Positions 16,796 to 24,951 of a DNA stretch of 64,000 bases are shown piece after piece; the stretch's first letter is position 1, and the number at the start of each line of letters is the position of its first letter. The stretch is from Deltaproteobacteria bacterium. Its GTDB lineage: Bacteria > Myxococcota > UBA727 > VGSZ01. The position numbers were made by a program, and so were the translations under genes. The notes under the pieces are model-generated. The model was given only the letters and a program-made list of their open reading frames with translations, ran no database searches and was not told where the DNA came from. The stretch is from NCBI GenBank assembly GCA_016177705.1, contig JACOUT010000014.1, forward strand, positions 1 through 64,000. Direction: 5' to 3'.

Positions 16796-17386
16796 GTGAA
16801 GTCCCCAAGCTGGTGCCGGTCGCAGCCCTCGGCTCCTTCCACTACGCCGTGCTGCACGGCGCGGGAGAGAAACGGATCTGCCGGAGCGCAAGCGCTTTAC
16901 TTACATAGGAGGTGGTGCCGGTAGACCGGGGGCTGCCCCCGGGTGGGTATGGGTACGCCGCTTCTACCGAAGCGAGGCGTGCAGCTCCTTGCCAAGCGCG
17001 CGCGCACTTCTCACGCGTCGAGATGCGCCAGTCGTCCCCGCGCTCGTTGTGGCGCACGATCGACCCGGTCGTCGCCATCGGCGCAGGGGCTCACGTCTGG
17101 AACCACGGGTGTCGCCGCCGCGCTGAAATGGATCCACTGGGGCGCGCTGAAACGGAGCCGCGGTCGCGGACAGCGTGTTCTTTGGCGGCGTGCTCGTCTT
17201 CACCCAGGGCATGCCGCAAGATGTCGCCTCGCTCACCGGTGCTCAACTCCGGTTCGAGGTCAAAGCGGGCCCGGCGAGGCCGCTGGAACGAAGCGCGGGG
17301 CCGCTGCGTTCCCTCTCCCGCGCGGAGTGCGGGGCGGGTACCCTGCCGCTCGAGCCGATGCCGCCGACCCAAGAGTTTCAGCACCG
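16796..17386. other. Divergent spacer with a GC palindrome; no gene assigned
   Basis: About 590 bp between the lipoprotein operon and the helix-hairpin-helix gene. A palindrome CCGGGGGC-T-GCCCCCGG lies at 16926-16942. A minus-strand frame near 16940-17078 reads VRHNERGDDWRISTREK and might be a gene remnant, but I cannot assign it. Promoters of the two divergent units are expected here; I see no convincing boxes. Confidence 0.3.
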
Positions 17387-18331
17387 ATGGCGAAGACCCA
17401 GAACCCCGTCCTACTGCTGAGCGACGCCGAGCGCGCCGCGCTGAGGAAAGCGCGGATCAGGGTGCGTGACCTCGGCGAGATGCGGCCCGAGGACGTCGTG
17501 GCAGCGACGAAGGGAAAGATGTCCCTCGAGCACGCGCGCGAGAACTGCGCTCTGGTCGCGCACTACGCAATCGACGGCATTGGGATGTCGCTCGCTGGAG
17601 ACTTCTGGCGCTTGGGGTTCGCTCACCCGCGGGAGCTGGTGGGGATCACCGTACAGCAGCTCGCACACCGAATGGAGGGCTCTGGAGGCCGGGAGCTCGA
17701 CGCGAGCTACTTGCGCGCGCTCGAGGCTGCGCTGGTCGGCGTTGCACGCACCTTCGGTGGCCGCGACGCGCCACGGCTCATGCTCGAGCCAGTAGCGCCG
17801 AAGCTCAAGCCATTGCCAGGGGGCACCAAGCGCGCGGAGGTGATGAAGAGGCCGTACCCGTCGACCATCGATCAGGTCCGAGTCACGCGCGAAAACGGCA
17901 CAGCGATCCTCGAGTACGCCGAGCCCGGCGTCTCCACCGTGCACTTCCAGATCGGTGCGGGTTTGGCCTCGATGACGGATGAGGACGTGATCGCGCTGCA
18001 CAACGGGACGCTTGAAGCGATGGAGGAGATGCGCTTGGAGAGCGACCTCCCCGCGCTGGAGATGCCAATTGGCGTCCACCAGATCGAATGGTTCGAGCGC
18101 GGCTACCAATGGAGCGCGCGTGGGCACGTCCTCCGGTGCCTCATCGACAACGGCGATGACGACGGCCCGAGCGTGATCATCGATGACAAAGAGCTGACCT
18201 GGGCGCAGTTCGGCCGAATCGTCTCGAGCTTCGCCGGCTGGGGCCTGCGAGCGATCTTCGTGGACCACGATTCTCTCCATGAAGAGCCGCGTATCGAGGT
18301 GCGAGAGCCCGACGAGGAGCCTCGCCGATGA
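17387..18331 (+). CDS. Helix-hairpin-helix (Cdd1-like) protein with a conserved C-terminal domain
   Basis: 314 residues from the ATG at 17387; the long upstream in-frame extension is composition-only. Residues ~40-125 (YAIDGIGMSLAGDFWRLGFA ... LDASYLRALEAALVGVARTF) match the helix-hairpin-helix 'pathogenicity locus' Cdd1 pattern. The C-terminal half (YPSTIDQVRVTRENGTAILEY ... SVIIDDKELTWAQFGRI) looks like a separate conserved domain that I do not confidently name. Helix-hairpin-helix domains bind DNA backbone non-specifically. The gene overlaps the next by 4 bp (ATGA). Confidence 0.6.
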   Translation: MAKTQNPVLLLSDAERAALRKARIRVRDLGEMRPEDVVAATKGKMSLEHARENCALVAHYAIDGIGMSLAGDFWRLGFAHPRELVGITVQQLAHRMEGSGGRELDASYLRALEAALVGVARTFGGRDAPRLMLEPVAPKLKPLPGGTKRAEVMKRPYPSTIDQVRVTRENGTAILEYAEPGVSTVHFQIGAGLASMTDEDVIALHNGTLEAMEEMRLESDLPALEMPIGVHQIEWFERGYQWSARGHVLRCLIDNGDDDGPSVIIDDKELTWAQFGRIVSSFAGWGLRAIFVDHDSLHEEPRIEVREPDEEPRR

Positions 18332-19653
18332 AGGACGTCGCCGTCGCCGCTTTGGAGCACGCGATCGAGGCCGCGCTCATGCCAGGTCGGTACATCGACT
18401 GGCGGAGCCGGAGCATGTTCATCGACGGGCTCCACGAGGTCGAAGAGCAGGTTGAGGAGCTCGCGGCGCGCGATGCGGGTGCTGCCGCCAGCGTCCTGGA
18501 GTCCTTCATCGCGGCCGTGAACGCGAAGATGGCGGAGCTCGACGACGACGGTGACATGGGCGTCGTCGCCACCGACCTTTACATCGCGTGGATCAAGGCG
18601 CGCCAGGCGAGCAGTGCGCCCGCGGCTGAGACCATCCGAACGCTCGTCTGGTGGGTTGAGCACGACGACTATGGGCTCGCGTTCGAGATCGAGCGTGGTG
18701 GAACGATCAAGGCGCTCGACGCGGACGGGCTCGCCGCGTTCGCAGAGGTGGCGCGGGGGAAGCTTGCCGCTGCGGAGGCGATCACGGACGACCAGCAGCG
18801 TCGCGTCCAGCATGCGACGTGGGACCCAATTCTCCGGTCCGTGCTAATCGCGCAGGGGAGGGTCGCTCAGTTCGCGGAGAAGGCCGAGCGAGACGGCGTC
18901 ACGCCGGGCGACTGCCAGGTCATCGCGGAGATGCTGACGGCCGAAGCGAGGTACGAGGATGCGCTTGCGTGGGTGACGAGAGGACTCGCGCTCGAGGCCA
19001 CGAAGCGATGGCCGGAAGACTTCGGCCACGACCTCGGCGGCCTCCACCGTCGGCTCCTGCAACAGGTCGGCCGCCACGACGAGGCGCTGGCGTCCGCTTG
19101 GGCGGCATATCAGAAGCACCCATGGGAGCACTCCTATGACGAGGTCATGAGCTTGGCCCCGCAGCGCGAGCGAGACGCGTGGCATGAGCGCGCGATGGCC
19201 GCGACGGGCGGCGCGGACCTGTGGTCGGTGGCCGCACTCCTCGTGAAGTGCAAAGAGGTCGCGCGGCTCGCCGAGCGCGTGCGCGCGCTGTCGGATTCCG
19301 AGCTCGAGCACTTGAGCCACTTCAGGGCGGAGCCCGTCGCGGGCGTGCTCGAGGAAGCTCATCCCGATCTCGCCGCGTGCCTGTACGCCGCGTGTGGGTT
19401 GCGCGTCGTCAACCGTGGCAAGTCCAGGTACTACGCTGAAGCGCTCGTCAACTTGGGGCGGGCTCGCGACTGCTACCTGCGCGCGGGCTTGGCGTCGACA
19501 TGGAATGCGCTCGTCGACGAGGTCCGCGCCGCGCACTCACGAAAGCCCAGCTTCATGCCGGCCTTCGTTCGGCTCGTCGCTGGCCAGAAGAGAGCGCCGG
19601 AGCCCTCGTTCCTCGAACGCGCACGGAACAAGTACAGCCCTGGCGTCGACTGA
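18328..19653 (+). CDS. TPR-like protein of the SWIM-associated/DUF6880 type
   Basis: 441 residues of alpha-helical repeats. The middle (ALAWVTRGLALEATKRWPED ... GRHDEALASAWAAYQKHPW) and the end (YYAEALVNLGRARDCYLRAG) match the TPR-like C-terminal region often found behind a SWIM zinc finger. No SWIM C-x-C...C-x-H is present here. It probably scaffolds a protein or nucleic-acid complex. Translationally coupled to the helix-hairpin-helix gene; the two may form one functional unit. Ends 29 bp before a convergent gene. Confidence 0.55.
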   Translation: MKDVAVAALEHAIEAALMPGRYIDWRSRSMFIDGLHEVEEQVEELAARDAGAAASVLESFIAAVNAKMAELDDDGDMGVVATDLYIAWIKARQASSAPAAETIRTLVWWVEHDDYGLAFEIERGGTIKALDADGLAAFAEVARGKLAAAEAITDDQQRRVQHATWDPILRSVLIAQGRVAQFAEKAERDGVTPGDCQVIAEMLTAEARYEDALAWVTRGLALEATKRWPEDFGHDLGGLHRRLLQQVGRHDEALASAWAAYQKHPWEHSYDEVMSLAPQRERDAWHERAMAATGGADLWSVAALLVKCKEVARLAERVRALSDSELEHLSHFRAEPVAGVLEEAHPDLAACLYAACGLRVVNRGKSRYYAEALVNLGRARDCYLRAGLASTWNALVDEVRAAHSRKPSFMPAFVRLVAGQKRAPEPSFLERARNKYSPGVD

Positions 19654-19682
19654 GCACGCGCAGCGGCGGGACGACTGCAACC

Positions 19683-20648
19683 TCAGAAGCCAACGTCGGC
19701 GTCGAAGGGCTGGAGCCGCGGCGGTTCGTTCGAGGCTGTGTCCGTTGCCGGCGATGCGAGTGGCTGCAGGTCAGGCTCGCCAAAGAGGCGGCGCTTCACG
19801 TCCTGCTCGAGCGTGATGAGCTTCTCGAGCAGCGCGTCGGCGCGGAACGAGAGCGCGCCCGCCATCAAGTTGGTCCTCCCACGCAGCTCATCGAACTTCT
19901 TGAGCCGGCGCTGGAGGGTGCTGTCGCGCGTATCCACGTCCCGGGCGTCGAAGGCGGCGAGCTCCTGCTCGACGGCGCCGATCTCGGCGTCGAGCGTCTC
20001 GTGCGCGAGCGAGCCGAGCATTGCGGCCGCATCGCCGAGGTTCGCGACCGGGAGGGACCACGTCGTGTTGCTCCCGACGGCGCGCAGCACCTCGGCGAGA
20101 GCCCGCAGCGTGTCGGAGAGCGCAGGCGGTATGAAGTACACGCCGCCCGCGTGACGGATCGAGAGGCCAGACTTCCTCACGAAGCCGAGCACCATCGCGC
20201 GGATGTCCTCCGTGGTGATCGCCGAGTAGTGGTCGAGGAGCGCATCGAGGCCGTCGAGGATGTCGTGCTTCTCGAGGAGGGCGATCATCTCGGTCTTCTT
20301 GTTGAACGCAGCGCGCGCGAGCACCTCGTAGCGAAGGTCGAGGTTGAGGACGTCGGGATGCTCGCGGACCACGGCGACGACGAGCTGTTCGGGGGTCTCG
20401 GCGATCTCGCGCAGGAGCAGATCGTCGCTGGTGCGGCGCGCCGCCGCGCGCCATGCGCGCTTGAACGCCGTCGCGGCCTTCACGGCGCTCGGGAGAAGCG
20501 CTTTGTCGAGACCTGCCTGGTCTGCGTGCTCGACGAGCGCGCGGTGTTCGACGCGGTTGTTGCCGAGGTCCCACCAGAAGAGCGTGCCCAAGAGGCCGGC
20601 CTTGTTGGCGGCGGCCTCGAACGAGCTCTGCACCTTGCCGAAGTTCAT
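19683..20648 (-). CDS. Mobile-element protein, possibly DUF6744 family
   Basis: 321 residues, mostly helical, with an N-terminal block LLGTLFWWDLGNNRVEHRAL and a basic segment FKRAWRAAARR. I recall similar proteins from conjugative elements and phages annotated DUF6744, but the match is from memory. A coiled-coil-like stretch lies near 220-280. The ATG at 20648 has GGAGG upstream and a long imperfect hairpin just before it. It is the last gene of the minus-strand accessory operon beginning at 24616. Function unknown. Confidence 0.5.
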   Translation of the reverse strand: MNFGKVQSSFEAAANKAGLLGTLFWWDLGNNRVEHRALVEHADQAGLDKALLPSAVKAATAFKRAWRAAARRTSDDLLLREIAETPEQLVVAVVREHPDVLNLDLRYEVLARAAFNKKTEMIALLEKHDILDGLDALLDHYSAITTEDIRAMVLGFVRKSGLSIRHAGGVYFIPPALSDTLRALAEVLRAVGSNTTWSLPVANLGDAAAMLGSLAHETLDAEIGAVEQELAAFDARDVDTRDSTLQRRLKKFDELRGRTNLMAGALSFRADALLEKLITLEQDVKRRLFGEPDLQPLASPATDTASNEPPRLQPFDADVGF

Positions 20649-20657
20649 GTCGCCTCC

Positions 20658-20704
20658 GTGCCGCGGAGCGCGGCGTCCGAAGGCGCGCCGTCCTCCGTCG
20701 GCAC
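20658..20704 (-). promoter_or_regulatory. Leader hairpin before the DUF6744-like gene
   Basis: GTGCCG (20658-20663) pairs with CGGCAC (20699-20704), CGGAG (20664-20668) with CTCCG (20693-20697), and CGGCG (2071-20675 region, 20671-20675) with CGCCG (20686-20690). Together these make 16 bp with small bulges and an 8-10 nt loop. It ends just upstream of the GGAGG of the gene starting at 20648. Confidence 0.55.
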
Positions 20705-20714
20705 CGGGCGAACC

Positions 20715-22626
20715 TCAGCTCGATGTAACCGCATGGTCGTCGATGTCGTCCTCGTCGCGCACGACGTCCTCGTTGGCGCCGGCGTCTGGCGCCCCGCCGA
20801 CAGCGCGCCCAGTCGGCGTCTTCGCGGCGGGCTCCTTCTTCCGGCGCTCGCGTCCCCGCTTCCGGGCCGCCTTGATGTCGATGCCGAGGATCTCGTGCAG
20901 CACCTCGTCGTGAGAGGGCTCATGCACCGGCCGCTCGACGAGGATGCGCAGCGCGAGCAGCAGACGATCCTTGTCCTTCGTCTTCTTGTCTGTGAGCGCG
21001 CTCTGCGCGTGCGCGAAGAGCGCGGCGTTCGGCGCGTCGAGGTAGAGGTTGCGGCTCTGCTTGCCCGCGGCAAGCCCGAGCTCTTTCCGGATTATCTCGG
21101 CCTCGTGGTAATGGACGCCGTAGCGGCACACCATGAGCGTGGTCGCGAGGACGAGCTCGCCGACGTCCAGGCCGGCCGCCTCCGCGAGCGCCGCCTCCCG
21201 CACGGCGCGCGCTTCGTAGACGCGCTGGTCACGCCGCTCTTGTTCACGCTTCCACGCGCCAGCGTCGCGATTTGCGCGGGTATGGGCAGGAGAACCGGGC
21301 AGCGACGCCTCGTGCGACGGACGCATTACCTTGTGTGCGTCCTTGTGGCCGAGATCCCAGAGCATGGTCGCGAGGTCCGCCTGGGTGATCAGCCGGCGAG
21401 CGTGGCCGTCCCTGTCGAGAGTGACCCGAATGCGGGGGTGCTCGATGCCGATGACGTCGGCCCACGTCTTCGTCGGCCCCTCTGGCTCGGGCTCGAAGTC
21501 CTGCGGGAGCTCGGCGAGCTGATGCTGTTCGAGGTAGGCCCCCGCGCGGAGGCTCCACTGGTCGAGCGCCGCTTGGTGGGCGGCCCGCTCGGGGAACACG
21601 TCTTCGAGGGCGCGCTCGCGCTCGGCGGTGGTCGCGTGGTGCTGCCGCTTGATCGCCCACTCAAGGTGGTGTTCAACGTCGATCCACCCGTCGACGGGTT
21701 CGCCACCAAAGCGCCAGAGCGTCTTCGCCTCCTTCGGGTCAATGACGTCCTGCCCCTTTTCGAACGCGGCTGCGAGATCTCTGTCGGCTTGCGCGGTTAC
21801 CTTGCCTTCCCAGCAGCACGCGTCGAGGCAGGCGTCGTGTGAGTCGGTATCGCCGATCTGGAACAGCTGCGCCTGCGCATGCGTGCGCTTCCCACAGGAG
21901 AGGCACGAGCCCGCCGACGAAACGAGCTCGGCACGGTCGAGCGCCCACCGTGCATGCATCAACTTCCTCGACCCCAGCAGGATGAAGTGGTCGATCTCGC
22001 GATGGCTGAGCACGGCTCCCTCGTCGATGAGGAACTCGTACCGGGTGCGAATCGCCTTCAGCGCCTGGTGCTGCGCCTTCTCGTCGACGCGGCCGAAGAG
22101 GAGCGCCGAACGGATCTGGAGGTTCCCGCGGCGCAGGAGCTCCTGGACTTCGGTGATCAGCTCGGTGAGCTTGAGGCGCTGGTAGACGTGCGCGTCTGAG
22201 CGTCCGACGTCGCCCGCAATCTGGGCGACAGGGAGGCCATGCTCGTCGCGCAGCTGCCGGTAGCTCTCGGCCTCCTCGAGCGGGGGGACGTCCGCGCGCT
22301 GGCCGTTCTCGACGAGCGCGGACGTCCATGTCCCTCACCACCACGCGGAAGCTGGAGACCCCGGCGCTCGTGCAGGCGCGGAAGCGCCGGTGTCCTGCGA
22401 CGAGCTCCAACGCTCCAGGCTCCGTGGGGTGCGGGCGCGCGAGGCCGGGCACGATCTGTCCCATCTGGCCGATCGACGCCGCGAGCTCTTCCAGGCCATC
22501 GAAGGTCTTGCGCGGGTTTTTCGGGTTTTCGCGCAGTGCGCCGAGCGGGACGACGCGGTAGTCGGCCTGCGCGTCCTCCTTGCGCGGCTTGTGCTTGCTC
22601 TTCTTCTCAGCTCCGACGCTCGACAT
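20715..22626 (-). pseudogene. ParB-like partition protein gene, frameshifted
   Basis: The frame from the ATG at 22626 gives a clear ParB N-domain (VVPLGALRENPKNPRKTF, GQIVPGLARPHP, LELVAGHRRFRA), then continues into nonsense. About 22300-22320 the family pattern switches frame and resumes as ALVENGQRADVPPLEEAESYR and VAQIAGDVGRSDAHVYQRLK. It then runs to a C-terminal Cys region (CLSCGKRT...C.D.CC) typical of plasmid/ICE ParB proteins, stopping at 20715. Family spacing suggests roughly six codons are missing plus a one-base phase change, i.e. a deletion of about 17-20 nt. The product is probably lost unless this is an assembly error. Confidence 0.8.
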
Positions 22627-22660
22627 CGCGGCCTCCTTCGGCTCAAGCGCGGAGGGGTTC

Positions 22661-22694
22661 GGGTCCTCCGCTTCGACAGCTGAAGCGGGGACCC
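22661..22694 (-). promoter_or_regulatory. Leader hairpin before the ParB-like gene
   Basis: GGGTCC plus CCGCTTC (22661-22674) pairs with GAAGCGG plus GGACCC (22682-22694). This is 13 bp with one bulged base and a 7-nt loop, in the spacer upstream of the ATG at 22626. Confidence 0.55.
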
Positions 22695-22710
22695 GTGGTG
22701 ACTTCTCTGG

Positions 22711-23139
22711 TCACGCCCACTCCACGCCGCGGAGGCGGCAGCGCAGGACGACGTCTCGCGCGGCGTCCGTGTCGTCGCGGACGGTGCGGCAGGTGTCGCA
22801 GCACTCGATATTGAAGCTGCCGTCGCTCTCCTCGTTCATCCACAACCAACCCGGGCAGAAACACTCGCGCGCGCCCGTCGGTTTCCAGTGCGCCTCGATG
22901 GCGCCGTAGTCGTGCGCCCACGACGCGCGGATGTCATGCGCGACGTCGCACGCGGAGCAGATGGCGTAGGTGCGGTCGTTGTCGACCGGGTGCTTGCACA
23001 AGAAGCAGCGGCCACGCTGCAGCGTGCACTCGGCGTCTGCGCAGTCGCAGCCGCGCTGGCCAGTATTCAGCGACAGGCCGGGGACGGGGCCGAAGAACTT
23101 GCCTCCGCGTGCAGGGCGAAGCCGAGTGTCGCGTTTCAT
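22711..23139 (-). CDS. Cys-rich zinc-binding-like accessory protein
   Basis: About 142 residues. The second of two adjacent ATGs (23139) is best spaced from GGAGG; the first (23142) overlaps the upstream stop as TGATG. Many cysteines occur in pairs (CDC, CFLC, CSAC, CFC, CCDTC), suggesting two or three zinc sites. Aromatic blocks such as CPGWLWMNEE and IRASWAHDYG lie between. No enzyme motif is visible. Translationally coupled to the upstream gene, with a 14-bp hairpin placed across the junction. Confidence 0.55.
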   Translation of the reverse strand: MKRDTRLRPARGGKFFGPVPGLSLNTGQRGCDCADAECTLQRGRCFLCKHPVDNDRTYAICSACDVAHDIRASWAHDYGAIEAHWKPTGARECFCPGWLWMNEESDGSFNIECCDTCRTVRDDTDAARDVVLRCRLRGVEWA

Positions 23140-23141
23140 CA

Positions 23142-23429
23142 TCACCTCCGGCGGCTCTGTGCCGCTCGGTCGGCGCACAGAGCCGCCGCACGGGGCGGTG
23201 TCGCCCGCGTGGCGATCACGTCCGCTGCGACCTCAACGAGCGCGGCCGCGAAGATGACACCGTCGTCGTGATAGAGGTCGAAGGCGTCGGCGGCGCGCTT
23301 CGCGAGCGAGACCGCGAAGACGTACCCCGTGAGCGGGTCCGACACTTCGGGGAGCACGCGCAGCATGAAGCTCCGGACGAGGGGGCTGCCTGCGAGCTCC
23401 TCCACGTCGATGTTGGTTCGGCGTTCCAT
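23142..23429 (-). CDS. Small accessory protein of unknown function
   Basis: 95 residues from the ATG at 23429 (MERRTNIDVEEL), which has GGAGG five bases upstream. Mixed alpha/beta, with a hydrophobic central region (GYVFAVSLAKRAADAFDLY, GVIFAAALVEVAADVI). No family recognised. Its stop TGA overlaps the start of the Cys-rich gene. The last 13 codons coincide with a perfect 14-bp inverted repeat, so part of the C-terminus is constrained by, or an accident of, that hairpin. Its own leader holds an 18-bp hairpin. Confidence 0.5.
   Translation of the reverse strand: MERRTNIDVEELAGSPLVRSFMLRVLPEVSDPLTGYVFAVSLAKRAADAFDLYHDDGVIFAAALVEVAADVIATRATPPRAAALCADRAAQSRRR
23149..23188 (-). promoter_or_regulatory. 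14-bp perfect hairpin at the gene junction
   Basis: CGGCGGCTCTGTGC (23149-23162) pairs perfectly with GCACAGAGCCGCCG (23175-23188) around a 12-nt loop. On the minus strand its end touches the GGAGG of the next gene, so it could gate translation or mark an RNA processing site. Confidence 0.65.
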
Positions 23430-23440
23430 TGCATCCTCCG

Positions 23441-23486
23441 GTCGCGCCGTCGTGGCGCTCACCTCGCGGAGCGCCGACGGCGCGAC
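23441..23486 (-). promoter_or_regulatory. 18-bp leader hairpin
   Basis: GTCGCGCCGTC (23441-23451) pairs with GACGGCGCGAC (23476-23486), and GGCGCTC (23454-23460) with GAGCGCC (23469-23475). Only a two-base bulge interrupts the 18 bp; the loop is 8 nt. It lies just upstream of the GGAGG of the gene starting at 23429. Confidence 0.7.
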
Positions 23487-23494
23487 GGCGACGC

Positions 23495-23519
23495 CGCGCG
23501 GCCCATCATGGGCCGCGCG
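23495..23519 (-). terminator. Perfect palindrome downstream of the 23532-23780 gene
   Basis: CGCGCGGCCCAT (23495-23506) is followed by one base and its exact complement (23508-23519), 12 bases after the stop of the 23532-23780 gene. It lacks a U-run, so it is a terminator only in the loose sense, or a processing/pausing hairpin. Confidence 0.45.
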
Positions 23520-23531
23520 CGGGCGGAGGAG

Positions 23532-23780
23532 TCACGCTGCAAGCAGCGTGTGGTCGAGCTGATCGTCGAGGAGGGGGGCATGTGTGCGGTAGTAGCTGCG
23601 CTCCTCTGCCGCCATCTCCTCGAAGAGCGCGACGACGTTTCGGAGCGCCATCACCTTGAGCGCGTCGCGCATGTAGCGCGCGGTGTCTTCGGCATGCCAG
23701 CCGAAGAGCTCGAGCTCGTCCTTGATGTTCGCGAGCCGGTACTTGAGCGCGATGGATTCCTGCGTGGTCGAGGTCTTCAT
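23532..23780 (-). CDS. Small helical accessory protein
   Basis: 82 residues from the ATG at 23780, with GAGGAGAGAG directly upstream. Almost entirely helical (IALKYRLANIKDELELFGWH, ALRNVVALFEEMAAEERSYY). No family recognised; size and neighbours suggest a mobile-element accessory protein. It is the second gene of the minus-strand operon. The 317-bp spacer 23781-24097 upstream holds a hairpin and two GCGCGACCGT-type 18-mers (around 23930 and 23971) that resemble a stretch near 1457. Confidence 0.5.
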   Translation of the reverse strand: MKTSTTQESIALKYRLANIKDELELFGWHAEDTARYMRDALKVMALRNVVALFEEMAAEERSYYRTHAPLLDDQLDHTLLAA

Positions 23781-23790
23781 TCTCTCTCCT

Positions 23791-23820
23791 CGAGGGGCGT
23801 TGTCCGTTGGGCCCCTCTCG
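23791..23820 (-). promoter_or_regulatory. Leader hairpin before the 23532-23780 gene
   Basis: GAGGGGC (23792-23798) pairs with GCCCCTC (23811-23817). On the minus strand the hairpin is followed directly by AGGAGAGAG and the ATG at 23780. Confidence 0.45.
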
Positions 23821-24097
23821 AAGAGCCGGTCGAGGGGCCCAGCGGCACAACGAGCGACGACGGCGAGACGGCCGCAGGCGTCGAGGCGGCGGGCGTGCCG
23901 GGCCTCGTCTGCGAGGAGCGCAGCGTCCCGGCGCGACCGTTGACGAAGACGACCAGGCCGGCCGGCGGCGGCGCGACCGTCGACGGAGACCAGACCGACC
24001 GCTACATCGCGAATGCTCGGCAGCGGTCGGGTCGAGAATCAGCGCCGTGCACGTCCGCGAGACGAAACGCTCCACAGCGGATGTGGGCGGAGCCGGC

Positions 24098-24616
24098 TCA
24101 CGCTGCGACGTCGCGCTTGCGGACCACGGTGCGCGCGGTGGTGGCGGCCGGCGCAGACTTGGCTGGCGCCGAGTCGGCGGCCGGGGCGTCGTCGGCGCGG
24201 GGCGGGGCCTCCCGGCGGAGACGCATCTGGAAGCGCGCCTTCGGCCCATCGCGCACGCCGTCGTCGACGATCAGGCTGAACGAGCTGTCCTTGTTCGTGA
24301 ATCCGACACCGACGCGCTTCCACTCGTTCGGTGCTCCTTCGACCTCCACCACGAGGTAGAGTTCGTGGGTCGGGTGTTTCTTCGGGTCGGCGCCCTCGTT
24401 CAGCGGGCGCTTGTCGCGGTCGATGCGCCGAAGCTGAAGCCGCTTCGGCTCGGGGATCCCAGGCTGGTAGAGCAGCACCGAGTGGCTGCCGTCGCGGTTC
24501 TCGAACGCGGCACCCACCCGGTTCCAGAACGCCTTCTGCCCTTCGCGCTGTTGCACGTCGAACAGCTCGTGCGTCGGCAGCTTCTTGATCGTCGTCGTCG
24601 GCTTGGTCGTCGTCAT
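24098..24616 (-). CDS. W-x-R-V-G domain accessory protein with two copies
   Basis: 172 residues from the ATG at 24616, preceded by AGGAGGAG. Copy 1 reads PTHELFDVQQ...AFWNRVGAAFENRDGSHSV; copy 2 reads PTHELYLVVEVEG...EWKRVGVGFTNKDSSFSL. Each has the order THE-L, W-x-R-V-G, N-x-D-x-S and a closing beta-strand (LQLRR / FQMRLRRE). The last ~40 residues are an Ala/Pro/basic tail. It is a paralogue of the genes at 828-1286 and 1-248 and heads the 24.6-to-19.7-kb operon. Function unknown; the repeated fold may be a small binding domain. Confidence 0.7.
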   Translation of the reverse strand: MTTTKPTTTIKKLPTHELFDVQQREGQKAFWNRVGAAFENRDGSHSVLLYQPGIPEPKRLQLRRIDRDKRPLNEGADPKKHPTHELYLVVEVEGAPNEWKRVGVGFTNKDSSFSLIVDDGVRDGPKARFQMRLRREAPPRADDAPAADSAPAKSAPAATTARTVVRKRDVAA

Positions 24617-24638
24617 CGTCTCCTCCTTGGGACGGGTT

Positions 24639-24676
24639 GCTCGTCGTCCCTTCACCGCACGGAGGGGGCGACGAGC
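24639..24676 (-). promoter_or_regulatory. Leader hairpin before the 24098-24616 gene
   Basis: GCTCGTCGTCCC (24639-24650) pairs with the segment 24665-24676 (12 bp, one G-T). The loop begins TTCACCG as in the hairpin at 1311-1359, which precedes the paralogous gene. The rest of the divergent spacer 24677-24951 shows nothing I can name. Confidence 0.6.
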
Positions 24677-24951
24677 CGCAAAGAAAGTTGGCCGTCATGG
24701 CGCCCGCGGCGACCGCCCACGGGGCGCGGACGCGCGCCCACGCCCGCAGCGGTAGGGATGCGCGTGGTTCTGCTGCTCAAGAAGATTGGAGCGGCGATCG
24801 CGTCATGCTCGCTGTCGTGTTCGCCTGCTGCTCGTGGGTCAGGTGAGTCAATTCTTGAAAGCTTGGGTCGCCGCCTACAATGCCGCTCGATCTGTGTTCC
24901 CGACCGCAGAGGCGTCGTGCATGATCCGGATCGACAAGGCGCAGGACGACG

